Positions 1 through 7,040 of a stretch of 11,592 nucleotides of DNA are shown here, in pieces. The notes under the pieces were generated by a model. That model saw only the letters and a program-made list of their open reading frames with translations, made no database searches and was not told where the DNA came from. Position 1 is the stretch's first letter. The number at the start of each line of letters is the position of its first letter. Where the stretch lies: contig JANQRM010000605.1 in assembly GCA_028284565.1 (NCBI GenBank), forward strand, positions 1 through 11,592, written 5' to 3'. The position numbers and the translations under genes are program-made. Origin of the DNA: Anaerolineae bacterium (GTDB lineage Bacteria > Chloroflexota > Anaerolineae > Aggregatilineales > Phototrophicaceae).

Positions 1-1140
1 GGCTTCTTCCAGATTCTGACGCGGAGTTGCAATATTCATTCTGGCAAAACCTGCACCTTCCCGACCAAACCAATGCCCAAAATTGAGCGCAAGACCCGCT
101 TCATGTGCTAAAAACTGCCCAAGTTCGATGGCATCCAAGTCCAATGCACGAAAATCCAGCCAGACTAAATAGGTTCCTTCGGGTTCAATGAGTTTGACCT
201 GCGGTAAGTTCTCTTGCAAATAGTGGCGTAGAAAGTCTATGTTTGATTGCAAATAAGCAAGCGTGTCATCCAGCCACGCTTTCCCATGTGTATACGCTGT
301 TTCAATCGCCAGCGTCGAAAAGACGTTGGTTTTGTTAATTTGGTAACGATGGGCGAAATCACGGAATTGATGACGCATGGTGTCATTCGGAATCACCGCC
401 ATCGCATCAATCATGCCGGGAAGATTGAACGTCTTGGCAGGGGAGATACAAGTGACTGATGTTTGAGCAACGGAATCCGATAAGGATGTGTAAGGCGTGT
501 ATTGATGAGGTGGATAGACAATATCCCCGTGAATCTCATCCGATATAACTAAAACATCATGTCGCTGGCAAATCTCTGCTAGTTGAGTTAATTCGCCTCG
601 TGTCCAAACTCGTCCTACTGGATTGTGCGGATTACAGAGTATCAGAATTTTGTTTTGTGGATGAGCGACTTTTTCTGCTAAATCATCAAAATCCATCTCA
701 TAGTTGCCATCAACCAACTTCAAGGGATTTTTGACCATTTCTCGATGGTTGCTTCGTATCAAGGAGCGAAATTCAAAGAAGACAGGCGGCTGAACAATCA
801 CGCCATCGCCCTCATTTGAATGTTGATTTATCAAAATCGAGACAGCACTCAACACGCCGGGACAAAATTCGATGTGGACGCGCTCAATATGCCATTGATG
901 ACGCTTTTTTTACCAATTCGTCAGGGCATCAAAGTAACTCTCTTTGAAGTATTCATAACCGAAGATGCCATGCGCCACCCGTTTCTGTAGGTTCTCGATT
1001 ATCATATCGGGGGCGGGGAAATCCATATCCGCTACCCAAAAGGGCAAGACATCCTCATTGCCGAAAAGATCTTTTAGCGAGGGATTATGCCACTTCATCG
1101 TGGGATAAGTTTTGCGGTTGATGCTTTGGTCAAAGCTCAT
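1..1140 (-). pseudogene. malY: MalY/PatB-type PLP-dependent C-S lyase/aminotransferase with an in-frame stop, 3' end cut by the window
   Basis: Fold-type I PLP enzyme of the MalY/PatB class, which cleaves cystathionine or cysteine to give a thiol or sulfide, pyruvate and ammonia, or acts as an aminotransferase in the cytoplasm. The first 76 codons carry the family N-terminus (LPFWVADMDFPAP). Codon 77 (910-912) is TAA. Translation in the same frame then runs open to the window edge with every family landmark: KRHQW, FCPGVLSAVS, VQPPVFFEF, CNPHNPVGRVW, SDEIHGDIV, the PLP lysine in SPAKTFNLPGM (codon 236, close to Lys233 of E. coli MalY), GTYLVWLDF and FARMNIATPR. No frameshift is present, so one nonsense change (for example TTA or TTT to TAA at the start of an A7 run) separates it from an intact gene of about 390 aa. 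A sequencing error is equally possible. The ATG at 1138-1140 has only a weak GCGAG upstream. If real, the stop would leave a 76-aa fragment without the active site. Confidence 0.9.
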
Positions 1141-1166
1141 AAATACTCGCTAATTGAATCACGCAT
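1137..1166 (-). other. Possible 9-codon leader ORF overlapping the malY start
   Basis: An ATG at 1164-1166 opens MRDSISEYL followed by TGA. The stop overlaps the malY ATG as ATGA, the same 4-bp arrangement used in the liv operon. GAGGAG at 1183-1188 is about 16 nt upstream, longer than ideal. It could couple translation into malY, which itself lacks a good ribosome binding site. Chance cannot be excluded for so short a frame. Confidence 0.2.
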
Positions 1167-1205
1167 TGGGCAATAGAATAATCTCCTCAAAAATAATATG
1201 GGGCA

Positions 1206-1229
1206 AGTATAGCGCACACCAATCGGATT
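1206..1229 (-). promoter_or_regulatory. Probable sigma70 promoter of the malY-like gene
   Basis: On the minus strand a TATACT -10 hexamer lies at 1206-1211. A weak -35 (TTACCG, three of six consensus bases) sits 18 bp upstream at 1230 and slightly below. Transcription would start near 1200, giving a leader of about 60 nt. That leader contains a strong GAGGAG Shine-Dalgarno-like sequence at 1183-1188, which is too far from the malY ATG to serve it directly. The -10 is convincing and the -35 is not. Confidence 0.45.
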
Positions 1230-1264
1230 CGGTAAGCAAATCCAGTTCCAGATTTCAGCGATCT

Positions 1265-2263
1265 TTAAGTCAAAGCTGGAAGTACCTGTTCACCGAGTAA
1301 GCGAATGCCCTTGTCGGATGAAATACCGTGTGGCGTGCCGAATTCAATACGACTTGTTCCAGCATCGAAGAGTCGTTCACAGTGGTCGATAATGTCGGAT
1401 AGTGTTCCGGCAAAGGCAAACTTCGCCAGCAAGTCATCTGAGATAAGTGCATCGATTTGGGATTCATTCTGTTGATGCACCGCCTCTTGAATGCGCTGGG
1501 ATAAGTCGGGGGCAATTTCCATCGTGGGGTCGAGTTGAGTGACAACGGGCATGTATAAGGCAACTGCACGACGAGCGAGGGCTTTGGCTTGCTCACCATC
1601 CTCATCCACCACACAGACTGCACCGACGACCACACCAACACTGCCAACTTCACGCTGGGCTTGAGTTTCACCGACAGCAATATAGTCTTGAATAACAGAC
1701 ACAACATCGGGATTAGCTGAGCCACCGATTTTGACTTCATCCGCGAGTTCGCCCGCAACCGCACACAACTTCTTGCCCCATGTGCCTATGAGCAGGGGCG
1801 GTTGTTCAGGGGGCAGGGGATAGGTCGCGCGGACATGCTCGGCGAGGGAATAGAATTCGCCTGAATACCCCCCCGTTTCACCCGAAAGCAATTGTCGAAT
1901 GACCATGATGGCTTCTCGGATGGCTTGGATGGGCTTGCTGGGTTCGGCGATGGAGAAGTCACTCAGCCATGCACCCCGCGCAAGACCGATGTAGGTTCCG
2001 CCTTGTGCGAGGTCTGCTAGCAGGGCAGATTGCGAGGCAATGTCGATAGGATGGATGCGAAAAGGGGAGACCGCGGCTGTTCCAATGCGCGCCTTGTGAA
2101 TGTGCGGTGCCATCAGCGTGAGAGGAGGATAGCTAGGATGAAAGGGGGCATCACAATAGACGGAGACGACATCGAAATCATACTGATTCACCAGCTTGGC
2201 GAGGGCAATGTACTCTTGGGCTGATTTATCCGTTTGGAAGGCGATGCTGAGTTCTCGTTTCAT
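1265..2263 (-). CDS. LLM-class (luciferase-like) flavin-dependent oxidoreductase
   Basis: A 332-aa protein of the bacterial luciferase-like superfamily, TIM-barrel enzymes that use FMN or F420 to oxidise or reduce small organic substrates. The order of segments matches the methylenetetrahydromethanopterin-reductase-like/F420-dependent branch: an N-terminal strand with IAFQTD, the CDAPFHPSYPPLTLMA loop, IGTAAVSPFRIHPIDIA, the GTYIGLARGAWL motif around residues 90-100, LLIGTWGKKL in the middle, a GGSANPD segment, and a C-terminal FAGTLSDIIDHCERLFDAGTSRIEFGTPHG block. Length is normal for the group. The ATG overlaps the stop of the upstream gene by one base (TAATG), so the two are probably translationally coupled. 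The substrate cannot be told from sequence, and the choice of F420 or FMN is open, although Chloroflexota carry F420 enzymes. Confidence 0.88.
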   Translation of the reverse strand: MKRELSIAFQTDKSAQEYIALAKLVNQYDFDVVSVYCDAPFHPSYPPLTLMAPHIHKARIGTAAVSPFRIHPIDIASQSALLADLAQGGTYIGLARGAWLSDFSIAEPSKPIQAIREAIMVIRQLLSGETGGYSGEFYSLAEHVRATYPLPPEQPPLLIGTWGKKLCAVAGELADEVKIGGSANPDVVSVIQDYIAVGETQAQREVGSVGVVVGAVCVVDEDGEQAKALARRAVALYMPVVTQLDPTMEIAPDLSQRIQEAVHQQNESQIDALISDDLLAKFAFAGTLSDIIDHCERLFDAGTSRIEFGTPHGISSDKGIRLLGEQVLPALT

Positions 2264-2580
2264 TAGGTTAGCTCATCACTGTCGAGTTCACGTTTGTCGA
2301 GGCGTTCCACTTTCATAATCAGGCGTTCATCGGGGTCAGGGCAGACGACGAGGGAGTCACGATGCATCCAATCGTTCTCGGCGAGTTCGCGTTGCTTGGC
2401 GGCGAGGAGGGGCAAGACGGCACTGAGCGCGTAAATGCAGAAGTGCTTGCCCGCCGGAATCCGCAGGCGACTGCTTTCGGTGAGGTCAAAATAGTCCCCG
2501 ACTGCCATGCCACAGACGGAGCGACCTTCAATCGCGGTGACGGTGACACGTAAATCATATAAGGTGAAGGGCTTGCTCAT
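2263..2580 (-). CDS. TIGR04076 family protein
   Basis: A 105-aa small protein matching what I know of the TIGR04076 family: an N-terminal beta strand with YDLRVTVTAIEGRSVCG, then a VGDYFDL turn, a RIPAGKHFCIYALSAVLPLL stretch, a central helix, and a C-terminal DSLVVCPDPDERLIMKVERL strand. The biochemical role of the family is unknown. No signal peptide or membrane segment is visible, so it should be cytoplasmic. Three cysteines (in SVCG, HFCIY and VVCPD) could be structural or bind metal, which is inference. It shares the TAATG junction with the flavin oxidoreductase downstream, so it may act as partner or small subunit of that enzyme. The upstream ribosome site is weak (GACGAGAG). Confidence 0.75.
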   Translation of the reverse strand: MSKPFTLYDLRVTVTAIEGRSVCGMAVGDYFDLTESSRLRIPAGKHFCIYALSAVLPLLAAKQRELAENDWMHRDSLVVCPDPDERLIMKVERLDKRELDSDELT

Positions 2581-2664
2581 GGTGGATAACTCTCGTCTCT
2601 TGGGTTTGATGAATGTTTGTGATTTGTTTGTGTAAATATTGATATTTTGGGTGCTTCATCGTCG

Positions 2665-2670
2665 ATTGTA
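2665..2670 (-). promoter_or_regulatory. Candidate -10 box for the TIGR04076/oxidoreductase pair
   Basis: The minus strand reads TACAAT here, five of six bases of the -10 consensus, with an AT-rich upstream region but no recognisable -35. It lies between the intrinsic terminator at 2704-2724 and the gene start at 2580. That is the right place for an independent promoter giving a leader of about 75 nt. Confidence 0.3.
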
Positions 2671-2703
2671 CAAATTTGCGTTAAAAAAGGCGAAAAAGTG
2701 CTG

Positions 2704-2724
2704 AAAAACTCCTGCTAGCAGGAG
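2704..2724 (-). terminator. Intrinsic terminator at the end of the liv operon
   Basis: On the minus strand CTCCTG, loop CTAG, then CAGGAG is followed directly by TTTTT. The 16-bp core at 2709-2724 is a perfect palindrome (six GC-rich pairs counted with a four-base loop). It lies about 190 bp past the end of the last gene of the liv transcript and before the next minus-strand gene. It should therefore separate the two transcription units. Confidence 0.7.
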
Positions 2725-2915
2725 CTAGTAGACAAATATTTGAGTCACGAGGGGAATAATAGACATCCGATTCAATGTTTGCGTTAAGTTGATTTTTGGT
2801 TTGTTAAACTGCTAAAAGCATTTTAGCTATCAGCATGCTATATCGATTTAAGAATCGTATCATAAATTGAATGTTGAAGGGAGGACATTTGTCCATGCAT
2901 TTGTCCACAATTTAA

Positions 2916-3495
2916 TTATTCTTCATCTACTGAATAACGCTCGACGAGTTGATTGACTTCGTTGACCCATAGTTCACGATCTCTGAATGGCTGGATAGCC
3001 CTTTGACGGTTTCGGCGGGTAATTGTGCTTCGGCTTGCTTGCGAGAGGATTGAATAGCATTGCGAAGGTTGGTGAAAAACTCATAGTCATTTTCAAAGTT
3101 CTGTCGGTAGATTGTATCCTTCATGACTGGCAAGCGCATCATTTTCTCAAATTCAGTTAGAATGTCATCCATTGTCAGGCAATATTCAACATAATTCGTC
3201 AGTGAATTTGTCGCTCCTGATTGAGTTAATCGTTCATATAACTTATCTTGCCTTTCGTGTGAGGAAAACTCTATCATTACTGAATAGGCATATAATTCAC
3301 CAAATACAGGAAATGTGAGTTGAGACTGTAGCCAATTTCTAAGAACCTTAAATTGTTTTTCCCAAGCTGGAATGTCGAGATTAGCGATATATTCATGAGT
3401 GCTACAAATGCAACATTGAGTCCAACAAACGCATAATGATATATTCCAGCATGTCTTGAAAATTTATCGCCCCCTTTACCTCCGGGTTTAAGCAT
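2916..3495 (-). pseudogene. Frameshifted gene of unknown function at the tail of the liv operon
   Basis: Three reading frames must be joined to make one protein of about 190 aa. The N-terminal part (3495 down to roughly 3390) starts at an ATG overlapping the livF stop as TAATG and carries one hydrophobic helix (YAFVGLNVAFVALMNISLI). The middle part is in a second frame. It is open well upstream of its first ATG at 3277 and reads NLDIPAWEKQFKVLRNWLQS and on to RNAIQSSRKQAEAQLPAETV. The C-terminal part is in the third frame from about 3005 and reads AIQPFRDRELWVNEVNQLVE to a stop at 2916-2918. Both shifts correspond to a single missing base; the second falls in or near a GTCAAAGGG run. I do not recognise the family. 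The layout (short N-terminal membrane helix, then a long soluble helical region) suggests a small membrane-anchored protein. True decay and long-read errors both fit. Confidence 0.6.
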
Positions 3496-4199
3496 TATCG
3501 TACCCCCAAATACTCTTTGATGGTGTCTTCGTCTTGGAGGCAGGCTTCGGCGGTGCCTTCAAAGGTGAGTTCGCCACCCCGCATGACAAAGGCATAATCA
3601 CAATAACGGAGGATACGTCGGGCGTTTTGTTCGACGACGACGAGGGTTAACCCGAGTTCGCTGAGATTTTTGAGGACTCGAAAGACTTCGCTGGCAATCA
3701 CGGGAGCCAAACCTGCACTGGGTTCATCGAGCAACATGATTTTGGGGCGGGTGAGCCAGCCTATCGCAATCGCCACCATCTGACGCTCACCCCCACTGAG
3801 TTGCCCGGCTTTTTGGCGTTCTCGTTTGCCTAAGATGGGGAATAAGTCGTGGACTTCCTTGATGGTGGTTTGCGCTGTGTCTTTAGGCAAGGTGCGGACA
3901 CCGAGTTGCAAGTTCTCTCGGACGGTCAAATCGGCAAAGACATTCTGCCGTTGGGGGACATAGGCAATCCCATAATTGGAAATGGCTTCTGTCTTCACGC
4001 CGACAAGTTCTTGTCCCATGAATTGAATCGAACCGTTGAATATGGTCGTGATTCCCAAGATAGATTTCATGAGCGTGGATTTGCCAGAGCCGTTGGGACC
4101 GAGGACTGCCGTGAATTGACGCTCAGCAAAGGTGAGGCTGATGTCGTGCAAAATTTCGAGCTTGTTGTAGCCCGCGCGGAGATTGGTTATGGTGAGCAT
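3495..4199 (-). CDS. livF: Branched-chain amino acid-type ABC transporter ATPase LivF
   Basis: A 234-aa cytoplasmic ATPase of the HAAT (LivF) group, which pairs with LivG to power import. Visible motifs are Walker A GPNGSGKST at residues 34-42, Q-loop Gln83 in VPQRQNVF, signature LSGGERQM at 134-141, Walker B IMLLDEPSAGLAP from residue 154, and the LivF-typical VVEQNA at 188-193, where other ABC proteins have the switch histidine. The C-terminus EYLGVR matches the usual short LivF ending. Its ATG overlaps the livG stop by one base (TAATG), and its own stop overlaps the next ATG in the same way. Length is normal. Family assignment is firm; the transported substrate is not shown by this subunit. 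Confidence 0.96.
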   Translation of the reverse strand: MLTITNLRAGYNKLEILHDISLTFAERQFTAVLGPNGSGKSTLMKSILGITTIFNGSIQFMGQELVGVKTEAISNYGIAYVPQRQNVFADLTVRENLQLGVRTLPKDTAQTTIKEVHDLFPILGKRERQKAGQLSGGERQMVAIAIGWLTRPKIMLLDEPSAGLAPVIASEVFRVLKNLSELGLTLVVVEQNARRILRYCDYAFVMRGGELTFEGTAEACLQDEDTIKEYLGVR

Positions 4200-4954
4200 T
4201 AGTCTCCAAAATACACTTCGCGGACGGTGGCGTTGTTGGCGATGTCTTCCACTGAACCTTCTGCCAGTAGATTGCCCATGTGCATCACATAGACTGTGTC
4301 GACAAAATCAAACAGAATCTCCAGCCGATGCTCGACGATGAGGAAGGTGATGCCGTGTTCATCACGCAGACGGGCGATTTGCTTGAAGATGTCATAGGCG
4401 AGGTTAGGTGCGACTCCTGCTGTGGGTTCATCCAAGAGTAAGAGTTTCGGGTCGCCCATCAAAGCACGGGCTATCTCCAACAATTTCATCTGTCCGCCGG
4501 ATAAGTCGGAGGCGAGTTTGTCGTAGGAGTCTCTGAGTAAGACTTGTTCCAACACCGCTTCTGCACGTTGGGCATGGGCGACTTCATCGGCTTGCCATGT
4601 GCGTCGCCAAGGGGCATACCATGGACGTTCCCCGCGTTGCTGTTTGATGGGAAGCAGGACATTATCCAGAACAGTCATCTGAAAATAAAGGGAGGGGTCT
4701 TGATACCCGCGTGCAATCCCTTGCTGAAAGATTTGGTCGGAGGTGAAACCCGTGATGTTCGTGCCATCAAAGAGGATGTCGCCTCCTGTGATGTCAACCG
4801 TCCCCGCGATGAGGTTGATGAGGGTCGATTTGCCAGAGCCGTTGGGTCCAATCAAGCCGATGATTTTGCCTTCTGGCACAGTGAAGGAAACATCATTTAC
4901 TGCACGTAAGCCTCCATAATCTTTACGGATGTGTTTCAAGTCCAGCAGAGTCAT
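4199..4954 (-). CDS. livG: Branched-chain amino acid-type ABC transporter ATPase LivG
   Basis: A 251-aa ATPase of the LivG group, the second nucleotide-binding subunit of the importer. It has Walker A GPNGSGKST at residues 36-44, Q-loop Gln85 in RGYQDPSLY, signature LSGGQMKLLE at 151-160, Walker B LLLLDEPTAGVAPN at 171-184, the switch VEH at 207-209, and the closing REVYFGD. The insert between Q-loop and signature (about residues 104-135, Trp- and Arg-rich) is a usual LivG feature. The start overlaps the livM stop by 4 bp (ATGA), and the stop overlaps livF by one base. Confidence 0.96.
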   Translation of the reverse strand: MTLLDLKHIRKDYGGLRAVNDVSFTVPEGKIIGLIGPNGSGKSTLINLIAGTVDITGGDILFDGTNITGFTSDQIFQQGIARGYQDPSLYFQMTVLDNVLLPIKQQRGERPWYAPWRRTWQADEVAHAQRAEAVLEQVLLRDSYDKLASDLSGGQMKLLEIARALMGDPKLLLLDEPTAGVAPNLAYDIFKQIARLRDEHGITFLIVEHRLEILFDFVDTVYVMHMGNLLAEGSVEDIANNATVREVYFGD

Positions 4955-6009
4955 GAGGCTTTGGCTTTCTCGGTCTGAAGGACTTGATGCGCGGGGGTGG
5001 TAATGGATTCTTCTGGCAGGAGACCTTGTGGACGGTAGCGTAACATCAGAAGGAGAATCACGCCAAACAGGATAAAGCGGACATAGTTGAATTCGAGTGT
5101 TACACCACTCATATTCATCTGGATGGCGGCGATGGCGGTTACACGGTCTAGCACCGTAATCAACAACGCGCCGAGTAATGCGCCACGCATATTGCCGAGT
5201 CCGCCGAGTACAATCATCACCCAGACATCAAGTGTTAACGTTACCACATAATCATTCGTGCTGACGAAACCGAGATTGACTGCGAATAATACGCCTGAAA
5301 TCGACGCAATCACGGAGCCGATGAGCATGATTTGAGCGCGAGCAAGAGAAATACGTTTGCCCAACGCGCGGGTGACGTTTTCATTTTCGCGCATGGCTTT
5401 AAGCATCCGTCCAAAAGGTGAGCGAATGAGGCGTTCACTGTACAGATAGGCAAGAAACGCAATGATGAGTACCATCCCCATGAAGAAAATCGAGGCAGTC
5501 CGGGAATCGTCGATAAAGGCGAAGGGCTGGGCAATCCCTGAAATACCATTGTGTGAGCAAATGAAATCGTCCATCCCACGCACGACAATGCGGACGACCT
5601 CGCCACCAACGAGTAAAACCAGTGCGAGATACCACTCTTGTTTGAGACGAAGAGTGACGTAAGAGACAACAAAGCCCACGAGTCCACCGATGATGGCAGA
5701 GATGAGCAGAGTCAGCGCGAAGTTGAGAAAGCCGACTGTGGGTTGCATTGCCATAATTTCAGAACGCAGTTGCAAGGCTGATGCCAAATCTGCACCGCAG
5801 GGATGGAGTATCTCTGTTCCTGCGAGAATAGGCAGTAGTCGAGTATAGGTGATGCCTGTGGTGTATGCGCCGATGGAGACGAAGACGGCTTGTCCGAAGT
5901 TGGGGACACCGGCTACTCCATATTCTAAATTCAGACTAATCGCCATCAAAGCGGAGATGCCAAAGAAGGTGAGGAGGGCAATCAGCGTAGCAATGATGTC
6001 GATGTTCAT
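4951..6009 (-). CDS. livM: Branched-chain amino acid-type ABC transporter permease LivM
   Basis: A 352-aa integral membrane permease of the LivM type, one of two channel subunits. The opening helix is followed by the hallmark NLEYGVAGVPNFGQAVFVSI (residues about 27-46), then a long extracytoplasmic loop with two cysteines, several hydrophobic helices, and the cytoplasmic coupling segment SPFGRMLKAMRENENVTRAL, which docks on the ATPases. The late motif MIVLGGLGNMRGALLGAL and the C-terminal RPQGLLPEE are typical. About eight to ten membrane segments can be counted by eye. It overlaps livH and livG by 4 bp each (ATGA), indicating tight coupling. Confidence 0.95.
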   Translation of the reverse strand: MNIDIIATLIALLTFFGISALMAISLNLEYGVAGVPNFGQAVFVSIGAYTTGITYTRLLPILAGTEILHPCGADLASALQLRSEIMAMQPTVGFLNFALTLLISAIIGGLVGFVVSYVTLRLKQEWYLALVLLVGGEVVRIVVRGMDDFICSHNGISGIAQPFAFIDDSRTASIFFMGMVLIIAFLAYLYSERLIRSPFGRMLKAMRENENVTRALGKRISLARAQIMLIGSVIASISGVLFAVNLGFVSTNDYVVTLTLDVWVMIVLGGLGNMRGALLGALLITVLDRVTAIAAIQMNMSGVTLEFNYVRFILFGVILLLMLRYRPQGLLPEESITTPAHQVLQTEKAKAS

Positions 6010-6926
6010 CGCTGGAGACCCCGCACATTGGAGATAAATTCGGTGAAACCTTGCGGACGAATCAGCAGGACAGCAATGATGATGATAAAGGGGATGGCTG
6101 GCTTGAAGCTGAAATCGACATCGAGATAGAAGTTCAGCAATTGCATGACGGTGTTCTCAGAGAAGCCGACGACATAGGCACCGAGTATCGTTCCTGTGAA
6201 GCTGGATAAGCCACCGAGTATCGCCGCCGCAAAGACGGATAGAATGGCTATCCATCCCATAAGTGGACTGACAGAGGTATTCAATCCCCATAATGCACCA
6301 GCTACGCCTGCTAGTCCGCCCGCCAAGAGCCATGTGTGATTCTTGACGCGCTCAACCGAGATGCCGATGACTCGCGCCAAGTTGAGATTATCGGCTAGGG
6401 CGCGCATCTCCCGACCTAAGCCCGTGTAGTTCAGCAAGAGGGTGAGCAGAAATACCAAGATGATGCTCGTTGGCACAACCCAGAGGAAGATGTTGGTGAG
6501 GATGATATTGTCGCCACGATAGATGATTTCTATCGGGATTTGAATGCGTTTCTCAAAGAGTTCCAAGGTGTCTGCGATGATGAACATGATGTAACGCAGG
6601 ATGAGTCCGACAGCGAAGGAGGCGAGTAGTAGTGTATAGAAGGAGGCTTTTTGTCCTTCGAGTGACTTGAAGACAAATTGATGACTGAAGAAGGCGACCA
6701 ATGCCCCCACGATGAAGGATAATCCCAAGACAACAAGGGGGTTCGTACTAAGAGTCATCGAGACAATCAACGCGGTGTATGCCCCAGCTGTGATGTATTC
6801 GGCTTGGGCGAAGTTGGGTAGGCGGATGACTTTCATGGTCAGGGTGATTCCCAACGCCATGAGTGCATACATGCTCCCGACTTGGATGGCATTGACAATG
6901 GACGTGATGAGTAGGCTGGGTGGCAT
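6006..6926 (-). CDS. livH: Branched-chain amino acid-type ABC transporter permease LivH
   Basis: A 306-aa permease of the LivH type. It starts with a hydrophobic helix and the family signature GSMYALMALGITLTMKVIRL followed by PNFAQAEYITAGAY. The cytoplasmic coupling segment TGLGREMRALADNLNLARVI lies around residues 168-187, then AGGLAGVAGALWGL, AAAILGGLSSFTGTILGAYV, and a C-terminal LLIRPQGF. About eight membrane segments are visible. The ATG at 6924-6926 lacks a good Shine-Dalgarno sequence: the bases before it are AAAAACCCC, which can pair with a GGGGTTT in the upstream repeat. Translation of this gene, and by coupling of livM, livG and livF, may therefore depend on RNA folding. That is inference. 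Confidence 0.95.
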   Translation of the reverse strand: MPPSLLITSIVNAIQVGSMYALMALGITLTMKVIRLPNFAQAEYITAGAYTALIVSMTLSTNPLVVLGLSFIVGALVAFFSHQFVFKSLEGQKASFYTLLLASFAVGLILRYIMFIIADTLELFEKRIQIPIEIIYRGDNIILTNIFLWVVPTSIILVFLLTLLLNYTGLGREMRALADNLNLARVIGISVERVKNHTWLLAGGLAGVAGALWGLNTSVSPLMGWIAILSVFAAAILGGLSSFTGTILGAYVVGFSENTVMQLLNFYLDVDFSFKPAIPFIIIIAVLLIRPQGFTEFISNVRGLQR

Positions 6927-6959
6927 GGGGTTTTTCTATTTAACCTCACCCCAAACCCC
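6927..6959 (-). promoter_or_regulatory. Possible hairpin covering the livH start region
   Basis: GGGGTTT at 6927-6933 and AAACCCC at 6953-6959 (plus-strand reading) form seven perfect pairs around a 19-nt loop, placing the bases just before the livH ATG in a stem. The CCCC at 6956-6959 is also part of the 9-bp stem of the repeat, so the two structures exclude each other. No folding calculation was made. Confidence 0.25.
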
Positions 6960-7024
6960 TCTCCGTTACCGCTTCCTGCGCGTAGACATAGCAGTTGGAT
7001 GGAGAGGGGCTTTCAAAGGGTTAA
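6940..7024. repeat. Palindromic dispersed-type repeat between livK and livH
   Basis: The outer ends are TTAACC (6940-6945) and GGTTAA (7019-7024). The inner arms CCCCTCTCC (6956-6964) and GGAGAGGGG (7001-7009) are a perfect 9-bp inverted repeat around a 36-nt loop. Elements reading like 'CCTCACCCC-AACCCCTCTCC ... GGAGAGGGG' are ones I recall as recurrent intergenic palindromes in Chloroflexota and some cyanobacteria. This is memory, not a search. Within the operon the stem would lie just after livK, where such hairpins often protect the receptor mRNA and lower expression of the downstream permease genes. A mobile MITE-like origin is possible. Confidence 0.6.
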
Positions 7025-7040
7025 GATTGGTCGGGCTTAA

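Larger units (their letters stand above)
2581..2915. other. AT-rich intergenic region with small repeats
   Basis: I see no coding frame in this 335-bp gap. Besides the terminator and candidate -10 box, it holds a hairpin GCTAAAA-GCA-TTTTAGC at 2811-2827 (seven pairs, no T-tract on either strand). It also holds a 12-bp tandem duplication of CATTTGTCCATG-like units at 2886-2909 and a GGACA/TGTCC dyad at 2884-2895. No function is assigned to any of these. Confidence 0.55.

Noticed and set aside
910..912. Stop-codon recoding (TAA read as an amino acid)
   Set aside because: TAA terminates several genes in the window, including the TIGR04076, oxidoreductase and livG genes. No recoding element is apparent, so mutation or sequence error is simpler.
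2811..2827. Hairpin GCTAAAA-GCA-TTTTAGC as a terminator
   Set aside because: The stem is AT-rich and no T-tract follows on either strand. The hairpin at 2704-2724 has both features.
2927..3277. The 116-codon frame as a complete independent gene
   Set aside because: Its frame is open and protein-like far upstream of the ATG at 3277. Its last 25 or so codons look like noise, while another frame gives a convincing C-terminus (RDRELWVNEVNQLVE). It fits better as the middle of a frameshifted gene.
6940..7024. CRISPR repeat or rho-independent terminator in the livK-livH gap
   Set aside because: There is one copy only, with no spacer array. The arms are not followed by a T-run on the minus strand, and the permease genes downstream lack another promoter, so termination here would be harmful.
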